A stretch of 64,000 nucleotides of DNA from Corynebacterium uropygiale (GCF_021568315.1 NZ_JAKGSI010000005.1:62001-126000); one strand, 5' to 3'. Shown: positions 1 to 9,432, counted from the stretch's first letter. The notes: a model not told the origin generated them from the letters alone. Numbers and translations are program-made.

Positions 1-1080
1 GGGAGTGGACCTTTCGTCGTCGCGGAGGAGAAGATGGGCAAGACGCTCGTCCTGCGCGCGCGGGAGGACTATGACTGGGCCCCGCCGGTGAGCAAGCACC
101 AGGGGCGCGCTTACCTGGACCGCATTACGTACGTCCTGGCGGGGGAGCAGTCGGTGCGCATTGGTGGGCTCATCGCCGGGCAGGGCGATATTGCCCGCCA
201 AGTGGAGGCCCCGGAGGAGAAGCACCTGAAGGAGCGGGGGATCAGCATCGTCGCCCACGGCACCAACGGGGTCACCAACCAGCTGGCCTTCCGCTTCCGC
301 CACCCGCTGCTGCAGGACATCCGGGTGCGCCAGGCGCTCATGAAGGCGGTGGACCGCGAGGAGATCATGCGTACGCTCTTCTCCGAGTCCTACCCGCTGG
401 CCACATCGGCGCTCGCGCGCACGGCCCGCGGCTACAAGGAGCAGCCGCCCTACCCCTATGACCAGGAGGAATCCCGCCGTCTCCTCGATGCTGCCGGCTG
501 GCGCCCCGGTCCCGACGGCATCCGGGTGAAGGACGGGCACCGGCTGAGCTTCACGGTCAACGAGGCCGTGCCCCAGCCGCGCTCCAAGGAGGTCATCACC
601 AAGGTGCAGGAGCAGCTGCGCCGGGTGGGTGTGGAGATTTCCCTCAACCCAGGGGATCAGACCACGCAGAATACGGACTCGACGGACCTCGGCAAAATTC
701 AGATTCGGCACACCATGGTGGGCCGGGCGGATCACGACGTCATCAAATCCCAATACGGCACCGATGAGCGCAACACGTTCCTCAACAGCGAGGAGGACGT
801 CGAGAAGGTGGATCCCTCGACGGGGCTGGATCCGGCGGACGTCGGGCCCACGGATCCGCACCTCCAGGAGCTCGTGGAGAAGGTCGCCTCCGCGCCCAGC
901 GAGGCCGCCCGCGACCGCTACTCCGGCGAGGTGCAGGACTACCTCACCGAGCAGGCCTATGTCCTACCGCTCTTCGAGGAGCCCGTCGTCTACGGCGTGC
1001 GCCCGAATGTGCAGGGCTTCCACACAGAGTCCATCGGCCGACCCACCTTCTATGACGTGAAGATCGGAGACGCGCAGTGA
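1..1080 (+). CDS. Peptide/opine-type ABC transporter substrate-binding protein (5' end missing)
   Basis: This is the C-terminal part of an extracellular solute-binding protein of family 5 (DppA/OppA type), which captures peptides, opines or nickel chelates outside the membrane for an ABC importer. The frame is open from base 1: the residues before the first ATG at 34 read like the usual G-x-GPF-V strand followed by a charged Y-W loop, so the start and the signal peptide lie upstream of the window. Later landmarks are the stretch around FRHPLLQDIRVRQALMKAVD and the C-terminal LTEQAYVLPLFEEP, both typical of the family. The stop overlaps the start of the next permease gene by 4 bases, so the gene is the first visible member of an importer operon. 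The substrate cannot be told from the sequence. Confidence 0.85.
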   Translation, partial: GSGPFVVAEEKMGKTLVLRAREDYDWAPPVSKHQGRAYLDRITYVLAGEQSVRIGGLIAGQGDIARQVEAPEEKHLKERGISIVAHGTNGVTNQLAFRFRHPLLQDIRVRQALMKAVDREEIMRTLFSESYPLATSALARTARGYKEQPPYPYDQEESRRLLDAAGWRPGPDGIRVKDGHRLSFTVNEAVPQPRSKEVITKVQEQLRRVGVEISLNPGDQTTQNTDSTDLGKIQIRHTMVGRADHDVIKSQYGTDERNTFLNSEEDVEKVDPSTGLDPADVGPTDPHLQELVEKVASAPSEAARDRYSGEVQDYLTEQAYVLPLFEEPVVYGVRPNVQGFHTESIGRPTFYDVKIGDAQ

Positions 1081-2087
1081 GTATCGACACCACAGCTCAA
1101 ACCCCCGGCGCGGCAACGCCCGGTGCATCGCCCCGCGCGGGCCGCCGCCCCGTGCCGGTTCTGCTCAAGCGGCTGGGCCAGGCCCTCCTCGTGCTGGTCG
1201 TGACCTATGTCCTGGCCTTCCTCTTGCTCTCCGCGCTGCCCTCGGATGCTGCGATGGCGCGCTTCGCCAACCCTGAGCTGGGGCTCAGCAACGCGGAGGT
1301 CGCCGCCATCCGGGAGGAGTACGGGGCGGATAAGCCGCTCATCGTTCAGTTCTTCCTCACGCTGGGTGGCTTCCTCACCGGCAACTTCGGCTACTCCGTG
1401 CAGACGGGCGCGGCGGTGAGCCAGATGATCGCGGAGGCCCTGCCGGGCACGGTGGCGCTCGCCGTGGTCTCTTTCGTGCTGGCCATCATCCTCGCGCTGC
1501 TCATCGCGGTGGCCGCGTGGATGCCCGGGGCCGCGTGGCTGCGGGCGCTGGTTCACTCCCTGCCGAGCATCATGGTCTCCCTCCCGAGTTTCTGGGTGGG
1601 CATCATCCTCATCCAGGTGGTGTCCTTCTCCTGGGGGTGGGTGCCGGTCATTGAGCCCAGTCCGGTGCAGTCGCTCATCTTGCCCTCCTTCACCCTCGCG
1701 CTGCCGATCTCCGCGCCGCTGGCGCAGGTGCTGCTGCGCTCCATCGAGGAGATCGGGGCCCAGCCCTTCGTCACGGTGAGCCGCTCGCGGGGAGCGTCGC
1801 GCTGGTGGCTGCTCACCCGGGCGATCCTCCGCAACGCCCTGCTCCCCGCCCTGACCATGGCCGGCCTGCTCTTCGGGGAGCTCGTGGGCGGGGCTGTTGT
1901 CACGGAGGCGGTCTTCGGCCGCCAGGGCGTGGGGCAGCTCACCGTCGAGGCGGTGGCAAACCGGGACACCCCGGTGCTCCTGGCCGTCGTGCTCCTCGCG
2001 GCGACGGCGTACGTGATCATCAACCTCCTCGTGGATCTGCTCTACCCGGTGCTGGATCCGCGGCTGCGTCGAAAGGCTCACTCATGA
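1077..2087 (+). CDS. ABC transporter permease, DppB type
   Basis: Inner-membrane permease of a peptide/opine-type importer, 336 residues, with a first membrane helix at about 30-50 and five more further on. The cytoplasmic coupling (EAA) loop lies near residue 235, where SRSRGASRWWLLTRAILRN is seen, and makes contact with the ATPase. The GTG start at 1077 overlaps the stop of the binding protein, and the stop overlaps the next ATG by 4 bases, so translation is probably coupled. The long periplasmic loop between helices 1 and 2 is typical of the B-type subunit. The family assignment is firm; the transported molecule is not known. Confidence 0.9.
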   Translation: MSIDTTAQTPGAATPGASPRAGRRPVPVLLKRLGQALLVLVVTYVLAFLLLSALPSDAAMARFANPELGLSNAEVAAIREEYGADKPLIVQFFLTLGGFLTGNFGYSVQTGAAVSQMIAEALPGTVALAVVSFVLAIILALLIAVAAWMPGAAWLRALVHSLPSIMVSLPSFWVGIILIQVVSFSWGWVPVIEPSPVQSLILPSFTLALPISAPLAQVLLRSIEEIGAQPFVTVSRSRGASRWWLLTRAILRNALLPALTMAGLLFGELVGGAVVTEAVFGRQGVGQLTVEAVANRDTPVLLAVVLLAATAYVIINLLVDLLYPVLDPRLRRKAHS

Positions 2088-2887
2088 TCCAGCAACGTTT
2101 CTCGCTCCTGCGCTCCCCGGGGGTCGTGGCCTCGGTGGTGGTGCTGCTCCTGGCGCTGCTCGCGGCCGTGGCGCCCCAGCTTTTCACCGGCCAGGACCCG
2201 ATCTCGGGGACCTTCGAGCCGCTGCTGCCGCCCTCGGGGGAGAACTGGTTTGGTACCGACGCCGTCGGCCGCGACGTCTTCTCCCGCGTGGTGTATGGCA
2301 CCCGGGAGTCGCTGCTCGGCGCGGCGATTGCGGTGGGGATCGGCCTCGTGGTGGGCACGGTTCTTGGCGTGATCGCGGGGACGACGAAGGCGGAGGCGCT
2401 CATCATGCGGGTGGTGGACGTGCTGCTCTCCATCCCGGCGCTGCTGCTCAGCCTTTCGGTCATCATCATCTTGGGTTTCGGGACGACCAACGCGGCGATC
2501 GCGGTGGGGGTGACCTCGGTGGCGACGTTCACCCGCCTCGCCCGCTCCCAGGTGCTCACCGTCAAGGACGCCGACTTCGTGGAGGCCGCCTATGCCAGCG
2601 GCGCCTCGACGGCCAGCGTGCTCTGGCAGCACATCCTGCCGAACTCGCGCACCCCGGTCATCGCGCTCGCCGCGATGCAGTGCGGCTCCGCCATCCTCCA
2701 GCTGGCCACCCTCGGCTTCCTGGGCTATGGCGCGCCGCCACCGACCCCCGAGTGGGGGCTCATCATCGCCGATGCCCGCGACTACATCGCGACCTCCTGG
2801 TGGCTCACGGTGTTGCCGGGCCTGGTCATCGTCGTCGTGGTGCTGGCCACCAATCATCTGTCCCGTTCTCTCAGGAAGGAGGCCTAA
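2084..2887 (+). CDS. ABC transporter permease, DppC type
   Basis: Second permease of the importer, 267 residues. I chose the ATG at 2084, which overlaps the upstream stop; the longer frame that begins at 1805 would run through most of the dppB-like gene. The N-terminus has the family's membrane helix (about 12-30) followed by the conserved FGTDAVGRDVFSRVVYGTR block, which marks C-type subunits. The EAA loop with ASGAS-x-x-x-VLWQHILPN is near residue 180. It forms the transmembrane pore with the DppB-like partner. One base separates its stop from the ATPase start. Confidence 0.9.
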   Translation: MIQQRFSLLRSPGVVASVVVLLLALLAAVAPQLFTGQDPISGTFEPLLPPSGENWFGTDAVGRDVFSRVVYGTRESLLGAAIAVGIGLVVGTVLGVIAGTTKAEALIMRVVDVLLSIPALLLSLSVIIILGFGTTNAAIAVGVTSVATFTRLARSQVLTVKDADFVEAAYASGASTASVLWQHILPNSRTPVIALAAMQCGSAILQLATLGFLGYGAPPPTPEWGLIIADARDYIATSWWLTVLPGLVIVVVVLATNHLSRSLRKEA

Positions 2888-2888
2888 G

Positions 2889-4478
2889 ATGCACAGCGCT
2901 CATGAGGCGCCGCTTCTGGCCATCGAGGACCTCACCGTCAACTATCACACCCCGCGCGGGCTCGTCCACGCGGTGCGCGGCGTCAGCCTGGAGGTGGAGC
3001 GCGGGCAGATGACCGCGATCGTGGGGGAGTCCGGCAGTGGGAAGTCGACGACGGCCCAGGCGGCCATCGGTCTCCTCCCGGACAATGCCCAGGTCTCGGG
3101 GAGCGTGATGCTCGCCGGCCGGGACGTCTCCGAGCTCAGCGAACGCGAGTGGCGCGCGGTGCGCGGGCGGCGCGTCGGCCTCATCCCCCAGGACCCGGGG
3201 AATTCGCTTAACCCGGTGCGCACCATCGGGGAGTCGGTGGCCGAGGGGCTCGCCATCCACGGATTCGGCAGCCGCGGCTCGCGCGCGCGGGAGGAGCGGG
3301 TCATCGAGCTCCTCGACCGTGTGGGCATCGACGACCCCGCGCGCCGGGCCCGCCAATACCCCCACGAGCTGAGCGGCGGCATGAGGCAGCGCGTGCTCAT
3401 CGCGGCGGCGCTCGCGCTCGAGCCGGATCTCATCATTGCCGACGAGCCCACCTCGGCGCTCGATGTCACGGTGCAAAAAGTCATCCTTGACCTGCTCGAT
3501 GAGATGCGGGAGGACATGGGCATCGTGCTCATCACCCATGACCTCGCCGTGGCGGGCGACCGCGCCGACCACGTCGTCGTCATGCACCGCGGTGAGGTGC
3601 GCGAATCCGGGCTTGCGGCCACGGTGCTCTCCGATCCCCGGGACGCCTATTCCCGGCGGCTGCTCGCCGATGCCCCCTCCCTCAGCCGCCCGCGCACGCG
3701 CCCCGCGGTGGGCACGGACGATCCGCTGGTGAGCGTCGAGGGCTTCCGCAAGAGCTATGGGGACACGGAGGTGGTACACGGCGTCGACTTCCAGGTGCAG
3801 CGGGGGAGCACGCACGCCCTCGTGGGGGAGTCGGGCTCCGGGAAGACGACGACGGGCCGAGCCATCGCGGGCCTGCTCACCCCGAGCGCCGGGAGGATCT
3901 CGGTGGAGACCTCCGATGTGCAGCTCGTGTACCAGAATCCGGCGGCCTCCTTGGACCCGCGGTGGAGCGTCGGCCGCAGCATCGCGGAGCCCCTGCGCTC
4001 TGCGCGCCGACGGTCAGGCGGCGGCCCACGCCTTAGCCGGGCGGAGATCCAGCGCCGGGTGGCGGAGGCCTTGGATCTCGTCGCGCTCGATCCGGAGCTG
4101 GCGGAGCGCCGGCCGCGGGAGCTCTCGGGCGGGCAGAAGCAGCGGGTGGCGATCGCGCGGGCGCTCATCGTGCGCCCGGAGCTCGTCCTCTTCGATGAGG
4201 CGGTCTCCGCCCTGGACGTGACGGTGCAGGCGCAGATCCTCGAGCTCCTCGAGCACCTCCAAAAGGAGCTGGGGCTCACCTACATCTTCATCTCCCACGA
4301 CCTGGCGGTGGTGCGGCAGATCGCGGACACGGTCTCTGTCCTCCAGCGCGGCACGCAGGTGGAGCAGGGCCGGGTGGAGGACGTCTTCGAGCGCCCTGCG
4401 ACGGAGTACACGCGCCGCCTTCTCGACGCGATACCCGGCCGTCACTACCGAGAAGGGGCACTCAACCTGGGGTTGTAA
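2889..4478 (+). CDS. Fused double ATPase of the peptide/opine-type ABC importer (DppD-DppF)
   Basis: Cytoplasmic motor of the importer, 529 residues, with two complete ABC domains in one chain. Domain 1 has Walker A GESGSGKST near residue 43, signature LSGGMRQR and Walker B IIADEPTSALD. Domain 2 starts near residue 285 and has Walker A GESGSGKTT, signature LSGGQKQR and Walker B LVLFDEAVSALD, the last being normal for DppF-like subunits. The two subunits are separate genes in E. coli dpp and opp, but fused versions are common in actinobacteria. The ATG at 2889 is preceded by AGGAGG. It is the last gene of the operon; no clear terminator follows before the GntR gene. Confidence 0.9.
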   Translation: MHSAHEAPLLAIEDLTVNYHTPRGLVHAVRGVSLEVERGQMTAIVGESGSGKSTTAQAAIGLLPDNAQVSGSVMLAGRDVSELSEREWRAVRGRRVGLIPQDPGNSLNPVRTIGESVAEGLAIHGFGSRGSRAREERVIELLDRVGIDDPARRARQYPHELSGGMRQRVLIAAALALEPDLIIADEPTSALDVTVQKVILDLLDEMREDMGIVLITHDLAVAGDRADHVVVMHRGEVRESGLAATVLSDPRDAYSRRLLADAPSLSRPRTRPAVGTDDPLVSVEGFRKSYGDTEVVHGVDFQVQRGSTHALVGESGSGKTTTGRAIAGLLTPSAGRISVETSDVQLVYQNPAASLDPRWSVGRSIAEPLRSARRRSGGGPRLSRAEIQRRVAEALDLVALDPELAERRPRELSGGQKQRVAIARALIVRPELVLFDEAVSALDVTVQAQILELLEHLQKELGLTYIFISHDLAVVRQIADTVSVLQRGTQVEQGRVEDVFERPATEYTRRLLDAIPGRHYREGALNLGL

Positions 4479-4511
4479 TGGTCTAGCACATTATTAGGTG
4501 TGAATAATTGA

Positions 4512-4517
4512 TACACT
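4512..4517 (+). promoter_or_regulatory. -10 hexamer (TACACT) for a leaderless gntR transcript
   Basis: TACACT ends 6 bases before the GTG start at 4524, and no ribosome-binding site precedes that codon, so transcription should begin at or next to the start codon. The 45-base gap also holds imperfect symmetric elements (GGTGT at 4497-4501 and ACACT at 4513-4517) that could be the regulator's own operator. Confidence 0.45.
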
Positions 4518-4523
4518 AATCAG

Positions 4524-5306
4524 GTGCATAGGGATGACCATAATGTCGTGAACGAGTACGGGCTGAGCACCGAGCCCCCGGGCTTTGGGCAGCACCCGAA
4601 GGCCGCGTACGTGACCATCGCCGATGCCATTCGCAGTGACATCCGCGCCCACCGGGTGAAGCCGGGGCAGCGTCTTCCCGCCGAGCGAGACCTCGTCGAG
4701 CAGTACCAGGTGGCGCGCATGACGGTGCGCCACGCCCTGGACTTGTTGCAGCTCGAAGGGCTCATTGACCGACGCCGTGGGCGCCACGGCGGCACCTTTG
4801 TCCGCGCCGAACCCCCGAGCGTCAACCTCTTGCGCTTGGGGGAGAACGCGGAGGTGTTGCGTCGTCAGGGATACAACGTGCGGATCACCCCCTGGGTGAA
4901 CCGCATCGAGGCGCCCACCGTGGAGATCGCGGACACCCTCGGCGACCCTGAATATGTTCACTATGTATGCCAGGAGCTCGTGTTCAACGACATGTCCGCC
5001 GCGGTGCTGCGCACGCACTGCCGGGTAGACCATGAGCCCACGCTCAGCGAGGATGCGGTGGAGGAATCCATCGGCCGGTTGCTGGAGGACTCCACCTCCT
5101 CCACCGAGGACACCATCAGTATCGGCGCCGCCACCGATACCGAGCGCGATCTGCTGGGCGTACCACCCAATCTCCCGCTCCTCCGCGTCACCCGCCTGGG
5201 CTATGACTCCGCAGGTCAGTGCGTGTATTGCATGAGTATTGCCCTGCGCTCGGAGATCCTCACCCTGGAGGTGAAAAACGATAAAAACCGCGGGGGGGGG
5301 GGTTGA
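4524..5306 (+). CDS. GntR/HutC-family regulator with UTRA ligand domain
   Basis: Transcriptional regulator of 260 residues. A winged-helix GntR domain occupies about residues 28-95 (PGQRLPAERDLVEQY, then VARMTVRHALDLLQLEGLI), and a UTRA-type ligand-binding domain fills the rest. It lies just upstream of a complete ABC importer on the same strand, so I infer that it controls that importer; a HutC-type regulator (PhnR) is also found beside 2-aminoethylphosphonate transporters in enterobacteria. The gene ends in a run of eleven G (5292-5302) that encodes terminal glycines; a change in run length would alter the last residues. The GTG start is used because a -10 hexamer lies 6 bases before it. 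Confidence 0.8.
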   Translation: MHRDDHNVVNEYGLSTEPPGFGQHPKAAYVTIADAIRSDIRAHRVKPGQRLPAERDLVEQYQVARMTVRHALDLLQLEGLIDRRRGRHGGTFVRAEPPSVNLLRLGENAEVLRRQGYNVRITPWVNRIEAPTVEIADTLGDPEYVHYVCQELVFNDMSAAVLRTHCRVDHEPTLSEDAVEESIGRLLEDSTSSTEDTISIGAATDTERDLLGVPPNLPLLRVTRLGYDSAGQCVYCMSIALRSEILTLEVKNDKNRGGGG

Positions 5307-5425
5307 TGTTTTAAGGATTCTTCTCGGGCATTTTGCGTTGAATTAGCGTCGCGTTTACATCGGGGCCAGATCCCCATTACCGCACCATGACACCGTAGTC
5401 CGGGTCACAATAATCCCGGAGAAAG

Positions 5426-6580
5426 GTGAGTGTGGTGTGGACTACCCCGCGGACTCATGATCGCCGCTCTGTTCTCCGCCTCCTCGGGGTGGGGGCCGGC
5501 GCGATGCTCGCCGGGCCTGCGCTGAGCGCCTGCGGCGCCGCCCACGGGGAGACGGACCCCTCGGCGATCGGCGGCAGCCTCGATGAGATCATCGCCCGCG
5601 CCCAGAAGGAGGGCACCGTCCGCCTCATGGGCTACCCCGAAACGTGGGCCAACTACCGCGGCCACTTCCGTGACTTCGAGAAGAAGTACGGGGTGAAGGT
5701 CCACGTGGATTCCCCCGACGCGCACTCCGCGGAGGAACTCCAGGCCGTCCTCAACCTCCAGGGCCAATCCACCCAGCCGGATGTCCTCGACGTCGGCTAC
5801 TCCTTCACCTCTGCCGCCATCGAGCAGGGGCTCATCGAGTCCTACAAGCCGAGCAACTTCGACGCCATCCCCGAGAACCTCAAGGACCCGGACGGGCTCT
5901 GGGTGGGCGCCTACTACGGGGTCATCTCGGTGGGGATTAACCGCGCGGCCTGCCCCGTCCCGCACCGCTTCGAGGACCTGCTGCGTCCTGAGTACCGCGG
6001 GAAAGTCGCCATGCCCGGGGATCCGCGCAAGGGTGCGGCCTCCATTGCGACGGTCTGCGCGGCGGCGACGGCCCGCGGCGGCTCCGTCGAGAATGCCGGC
6101 CCGGGCATCGAGTACTTCGCGGAGCTCGCCCACCGCGGTAACCTCGTCTCTGTCGCCGACGCCGGCCAGGCCATGTCCACCGGCCAGGCAGCCGCGATCT
6201 TCGATTGGAATTACAACTGGCTGGGCCGCGAGGAGCAGCTTCGCCGCGATGGCATCGACTTCGAGTACGTCGTCCTCGACGACGGCGTCTTCGGCAACTA
6301 CTATGCGCAGCCCATCACCATCGGCTCACCGCAGCCCAACGCGGCCCGCCTGTGGGTGGACTGGCTGACCTCCGACGAGGGGGCGGAGCACTACGCCCTC
6401 GGCGGGGCGATCCCCGCCCGCTTCACCGAGCTTGTGGCGGCCGGAGCCCTCAGCGAGGAGGCCCTCGCGAAGCTGCCGGAGCCCTCGATCCTCGAGCAGG
6501 TCACCCTGCCCACCCCGGCGCAGGGGGATGCCGCCAACGTGGCCATCGCCACGCGCTGGGGCCGGGAGGTGGTGATCTAG
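5426..6580 (+). CDS. ABC transporter substrate-binding lipoprotein (polyamine/iron/2-AEP type)
   Basis: Secreted solute-binding protein of 384 residues, family 1/PotD-like. The N-terminus carries a twin-arginine pattern (DRRSVLRLLG), a hydrophobic stretch and a lipobox ending LSAC near residue 30, so it is probably exported by Tat and lipid-anchored. The core has the two-lobe fold signs DVLDVGYSF and GVISVGINRAACP. The start is uncertain: GTG codons at 5426, 5432 and 5435 are in frame, and GGAG at 5418-5421 is best spaced for 5432. It is followed at once by two permeases and an ATPase. Putrescine, ferric iron, thiamine and 2-aminoethylphosphonate binders all look alike at this level, so the ligand is open. 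Confidence 0.8.
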   Translation: MSVVWTTPRTHDRRSVLRLLGVGAGAMLAGPALSACGAAHGETDPSAIGGSLDEIIARAQKEGTVRLMGYPETWANYRGHFRDFEKKYGVKVHVDSPDAHSAEELQAVLNLQGQSTQPDVLDVGYSFTSAAIEQGLIESYKPSNFDAIPENLKDPDGLWVGAYYGVISVGINRAACPVPHRFEDLLRPEYRGKVAMPGDPRKGAASIATVCAAATARGGSVENAGPGIEYFAELAHRGNLVSVADAGQAMSTGQAAAIFDWNYNWLGREEQLRRDGIDFEYVVLDDGVFGNYYAQPITIGSPQPNAARLWVDWLTSDEGAEHYALGGAIPARFTELVAAGALSEEALAKLPEPSILEQVTLPTPAQGDAANVAIATRWGREVVI

Positions 6581-7474
6581 ATGAGTACGTCGACGCCGCA
6601 GCGCGCTGCCCGCGGCTCCCGCCAGCGTCGCCGCGCGGCGTGGAGCGGGGCCCTCGGGGCGCTGCCCTTCTTCCTCTTCATGGCGGCGTTCCTTATTCTC
6701 CCCATCGTGGCGAACACGCTGCGCGCCTTCCAGGATCCGCGCGGCCGCTTCACGCTGGAGACGATGGCCGAGGCGCTCGGCCCCACCTATCGCTCGGCTT
6801 TCCTGCAGACCATGGAGATCTCCGTGGCCACCTCGCTCATCGGCGGGGTGCTGGGAATGGTGCTCGCGTGGGCGCTCGTCGCCACCCGCCGCCCCCGCTG
6901 GTTACACGGTGTGACCAGCAGTTTCGCCGCGATGGCCTCCCAGTCGGGCGGCATCACCCTGGCGTATGCCTTCATCGCGCTCTTAGGGACGCAGGGCGTG
7001 CTCACGGGGGTGATCGACGTCCTCGCGCCGGGCCTCATGGAGCGATTCCCCATCACGGGCACGGTGGGGGTGAGCGTGGTCTACCTCTACTTCCAGGTGC
7101 CGCTCATGGCGGTCCTCATGATGCCCGCCATGCGTGCCGTCCGCCCGGCGTGGCGGGACGCGGCGATCACGCTCGGCGCCACGCGCGCCCACTACCTGCG
7201 AGACATCGTGATCCCGATCCTCTGGCATCCGCTGCTCGGCGCCATGCTGCTGCTCTTCGCGAACGCCTTCGCAGCCTATGCCACGGCCTATGCGCTGGCG
7301 GGCGGGACGCTCAACCTCGTCTCCATCGTCATTGGCTTCTTCATCTCCGGGAATGTGCTCTTCAACCCGGGTCTTGCCGCCGCGCTCGTCACGTGGATGA
7401 TGCTCATCATCATCGCCGCGGTGGGCGTGCGTGTCCTCCTCACGAGAAAGAGTGAGCAATGGCTATCCAGCTAG
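6581..7474 (+). CDS. ABC transporter permease (first)
   Basis: Inner-membrane permease of 297 residues in the PotB/ThiP-like group, with about six membrane helices. The coupling loop is seen near residue 195, where AWRDAAITLGATRAHYLRDI matches the EAA consensus. The ATG follows the binding-protein stop directly, and its end overlaps the next permease by 16 bases, so the genes are in one transcript. N-terminal residues 1-25 are basic (RQRRR), as expected for the cytoplasmic side. Confidence 0.88.
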   Translation: MSTSTPQRAARGSRQRRRAAWSGALGALPFFLFMAAFLILPIVANTLRAFQDPRGRFTLETMAEALGPTYRSAFLQTMEISVATSLIGGVLGMVLAWALVATRRPRWLHGVTSSFAAMASQSGGITLAYAFIALLGTQGVLTGVIDVLAPGLMERFPITGTVGVSVVYLYFQVPLMAVLMMPAMRAVRPAWRDAAITLGATRAHYLRDIVIPILWHPLLGAMLLLFANAFAAYATAYALAGGTLNLVSIVIGFFISGNVLFNPGLAAALVTWMMLIIIAAVGVRVLLTRKSEQWLSS

Positions 7475-8289
7475 ATTCCCCGCCGAGCCTGCGTCGGCTC
7501 CCCACGACGAACCGCCCAGCCCGCGCCTCCTGGGTGCCGCCGGCGGTGCTCGTGGTGTCCCTCGTGTTCTTCTTCGCGCCGTGGCTCGCGGCCGCCGCCT
7601 ATGGCTTCAGCCGTCCGGGCGAGGCGCTCAGCCTGGGCCCCCTGCTCGAGGCGCTGAGCAATCCGCGCGTGGGGGAGGCCGTGGGGAATACGGTCTTTCT
7701 CACTGTGGCGACGACGGCCGGAATGCTCCTACTCCTCGTCCCCTCCATCATCTGGCTGGAGTTGCGGGCGCCCCGGCTCGCGCCGATCGCCGAGGCGCTC
7801 TCCGTCCTGCCGCTCGTCGTGCCCGCGGTGGCGCTGGTCAACGGGGCCTCCCAGCTGTATCGGGCGGTGGCTCCGGGCTTCCTCGCGTCGATCTGGTCGC
7901 TCGTGCCGCTCTACATGGTGACGGCGATGCCGCTGTGCTATCGGGCGATTGTCGCTGGCGTTCGCTCGATGGACCTGCGGACCCTCTACGCGGCGGCGAG
8001 CTCGCTCGGGGCGAGCCCCGGGCGGATCCTCGTCACCATCGTGCTGCCGAACCTGCGGCTCGCGATGGTCTCCGCCTCCCTCCTGTGCATCGCGCTGTGC
8101 CTGTCAGAGTTTGCGATGGCCTCCCTGCTCCTTCACTACACGTTCCCCGTGTTCCTCGTCGATGTGTCCTCGCTAAGCCCCAAGGGGGTGGCGGCGGTGT
8201 CCTTCCTCGTCACGCTGCTCACCTGGGCGCTCCTCGCCCTCCTCTCCTCGATGTCTACAAGGAAGAACTCATGGTCAACCGCTGCGTAG
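7459..8289 (+). CDS. ABC transporter permease (second)
   Basis: Second permease of the same importer, 276 residues, about six membrane helices. The EAA loop is near residue 180 (LRTLYAAASSLGASPGRILV). The start at 7459 is inside the end of the previous gene, and its stop lies inside the ATPase gene, a 19-base overlap, which points to coupled translation. It resembles PotC/PhnV-like permeases. The substrate remains unknown. Confidence 0.88.
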   Translation: MAIQLDSPPSLRRLPTTNRPARASWVPPAVLVVSLVFFFAPWLAAAAYGFSRPGEALSLGPLLEALSNPRVGEAVGNTVFLTVATTAGMLLLLVPSIIWLELRAPRLAPIAEALSVLPLVVPAVALVNGASQLYRAVAPGFLASIWSLVPLYMVTAMPLCYRAIVAGVRSMDLRTLYAAASSLGASPGRILVTIVLPNLRLAMVSASLLCIALCLSEFAMASLLLHYTFPVFLVDVSSLSPKGVAAVSFLVTLLTWALLALLSSMSTRKNSWSTAA

Positions 8290-9386
8290 AGCTCAAGAAC
8301 ATCATCAAGAACTACGGGGATCGCACGGTCCTCGATCACCTCTCCCTCACCATCGGGGAGGCGGAACTCGTGGCCCTTCTGGGCCCCTCGGGCTGCGGCA
8401 AGTCCACCACGCTCAAGGTGCTCGCCGGGCTCGAGAGCCCCGACGCGGGGGAAGTCCTCATCGATGGGGAATCCATCGCCGAGGTGCCGCCGCGCCAGCG
8501 CAACATGGGCATCGTTTTTCAGGCCTACTCGCTCTTCCCGCACATGAGCGCCGTCGAGAATGTTGCCTATGGTTTGAAGATTCGACGGGTGGCGGCCGCG
8601 GAGCGACGCCGCCGCGCCGAGGAGCTCCTCGAACTCGTGGGCCTGGCGGAGCATCGGGACTCCCTGCCAGGCAGGCTGTCCGGCGGGCAGCAGCAGCGGG
8701 TGGCGCTCGCGCGGGCGCTGGCCATCGAGCCGGAGGTGCTGCTCCTCGACGAGCCGCTTTCTGCCCTCGACGCCCAGGTGCGCACCCAGCTGCGCGAGGA
8801 GATCCGGCGCATCCAGCTCTCGGAGGGGATCTCCACGCTGCTCGTCACCCATGACCAGGAGGAGGCCATCCTCATGGCGGACGTCATCGGGGTGATGAAG
8901 GACGGGCGCCTCGAGCAGATCGGCTCGCCGCACGACATCTACCACCACCCGACCACCCCCTTCATCTCCCACTTCGTGGGCTCGGTGAACCGCATTCCCG
9001 GGCCGGTTGCCGAGGGGTGCATCCGCGTGGCGGGGACGCCGCTGCGCATCGTCAATGGGGAGAACCCGGCGGCGCGACGTCCGGCGGCGGTGGCCCTCGT
9101 GCGCCCGGAGGACCTCGAGCTCCTGCCCGCCCTCCGCTCGCGCTACCAGGTGGTCACCACGCGGCCGCGCGGGCTGGTGAGCTCCGTCATCGTCACCGAT
9201 ACGCTGAGCCGCAGCGACCTCCGCGTGGACATGCTCACCCGCGACGCCCAGCGCTTCCACCCGGGCATGGCTGTGGACGTGCGCGTTTTGCGCGAGGATG
9301 CCGTCGTCGACGACCTCGGCGATGCCGACATCCCCGCCACCGAGCCCTCCGCGCCCACCCCCGGGGCGGTGAAGCCGGCCCGCTAG
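8271..9386 (+). CDS. ABC transporter ATPase (PotA/FbpC/PhnT-like)
   Basis: Motor of the importer, 371 residues. It has Walker A GPSGCGKST near residue 38, Q-loop in FQAYSLFPHMS, signature LSGGQQQRVALARALA, Walker B VLLLDEPLSALD and switch histidine in LLVTHDQEEA. A C-terminal TOBE region (about 280-350) fits regulatory importers of small charged molecules. I chose the ATG at 8271; a longer frame from 7431 would cover the whole second permease. It closes the operon that begins with the GntR gene or with the binding protein. Confidence 0.9.
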   Translation: MVNRCVELKNIIKNYGDRTVLDHLSLTIGEAELVALLGPSGCGKSTTLKVLAGLESPDAGEVLIDGESIAEVPPRQRNMGIVFQAYSLFPHMSAVENVAYGLKIRRVAAAERRRRAEELLELVGLAEHRDSLPGRLSGGQQQRVALARALAIEPEVLLLDEPLSALDAQVRTQLREEIRRIQLSEGISTLLVTHDQEEAILMADVIGVMKDGRLEQIGSPHDIYHHPTTPFISHFVGSVNRIPGPVAEGCIRVAGTPLRIVNGENPAARRPAAVALVRPEDLELLPALRSRYQVVTTRPRGLVSSVIVTDTLSRSDLRVDMLTRDAQRFHPGMAVDVRVLREDAVVDDLGDADIPATEPSAPTPGAVKPAR

Positions 9387-9432
9387 CCGCGGGGCCTTGC
9401 TAGGGTGGTGGCCACCCAACGAAAGGAGCACA

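Noticed and set aside
5426..9386. Calling the second importer a 2-aminoethylphosphonate system (phnSTUV)
   Set aside because: The GntR gene and gene set would fit, but no phosphonatase or transaminase gene is nearby, and iron, thiamine and polyamine importers look the same.
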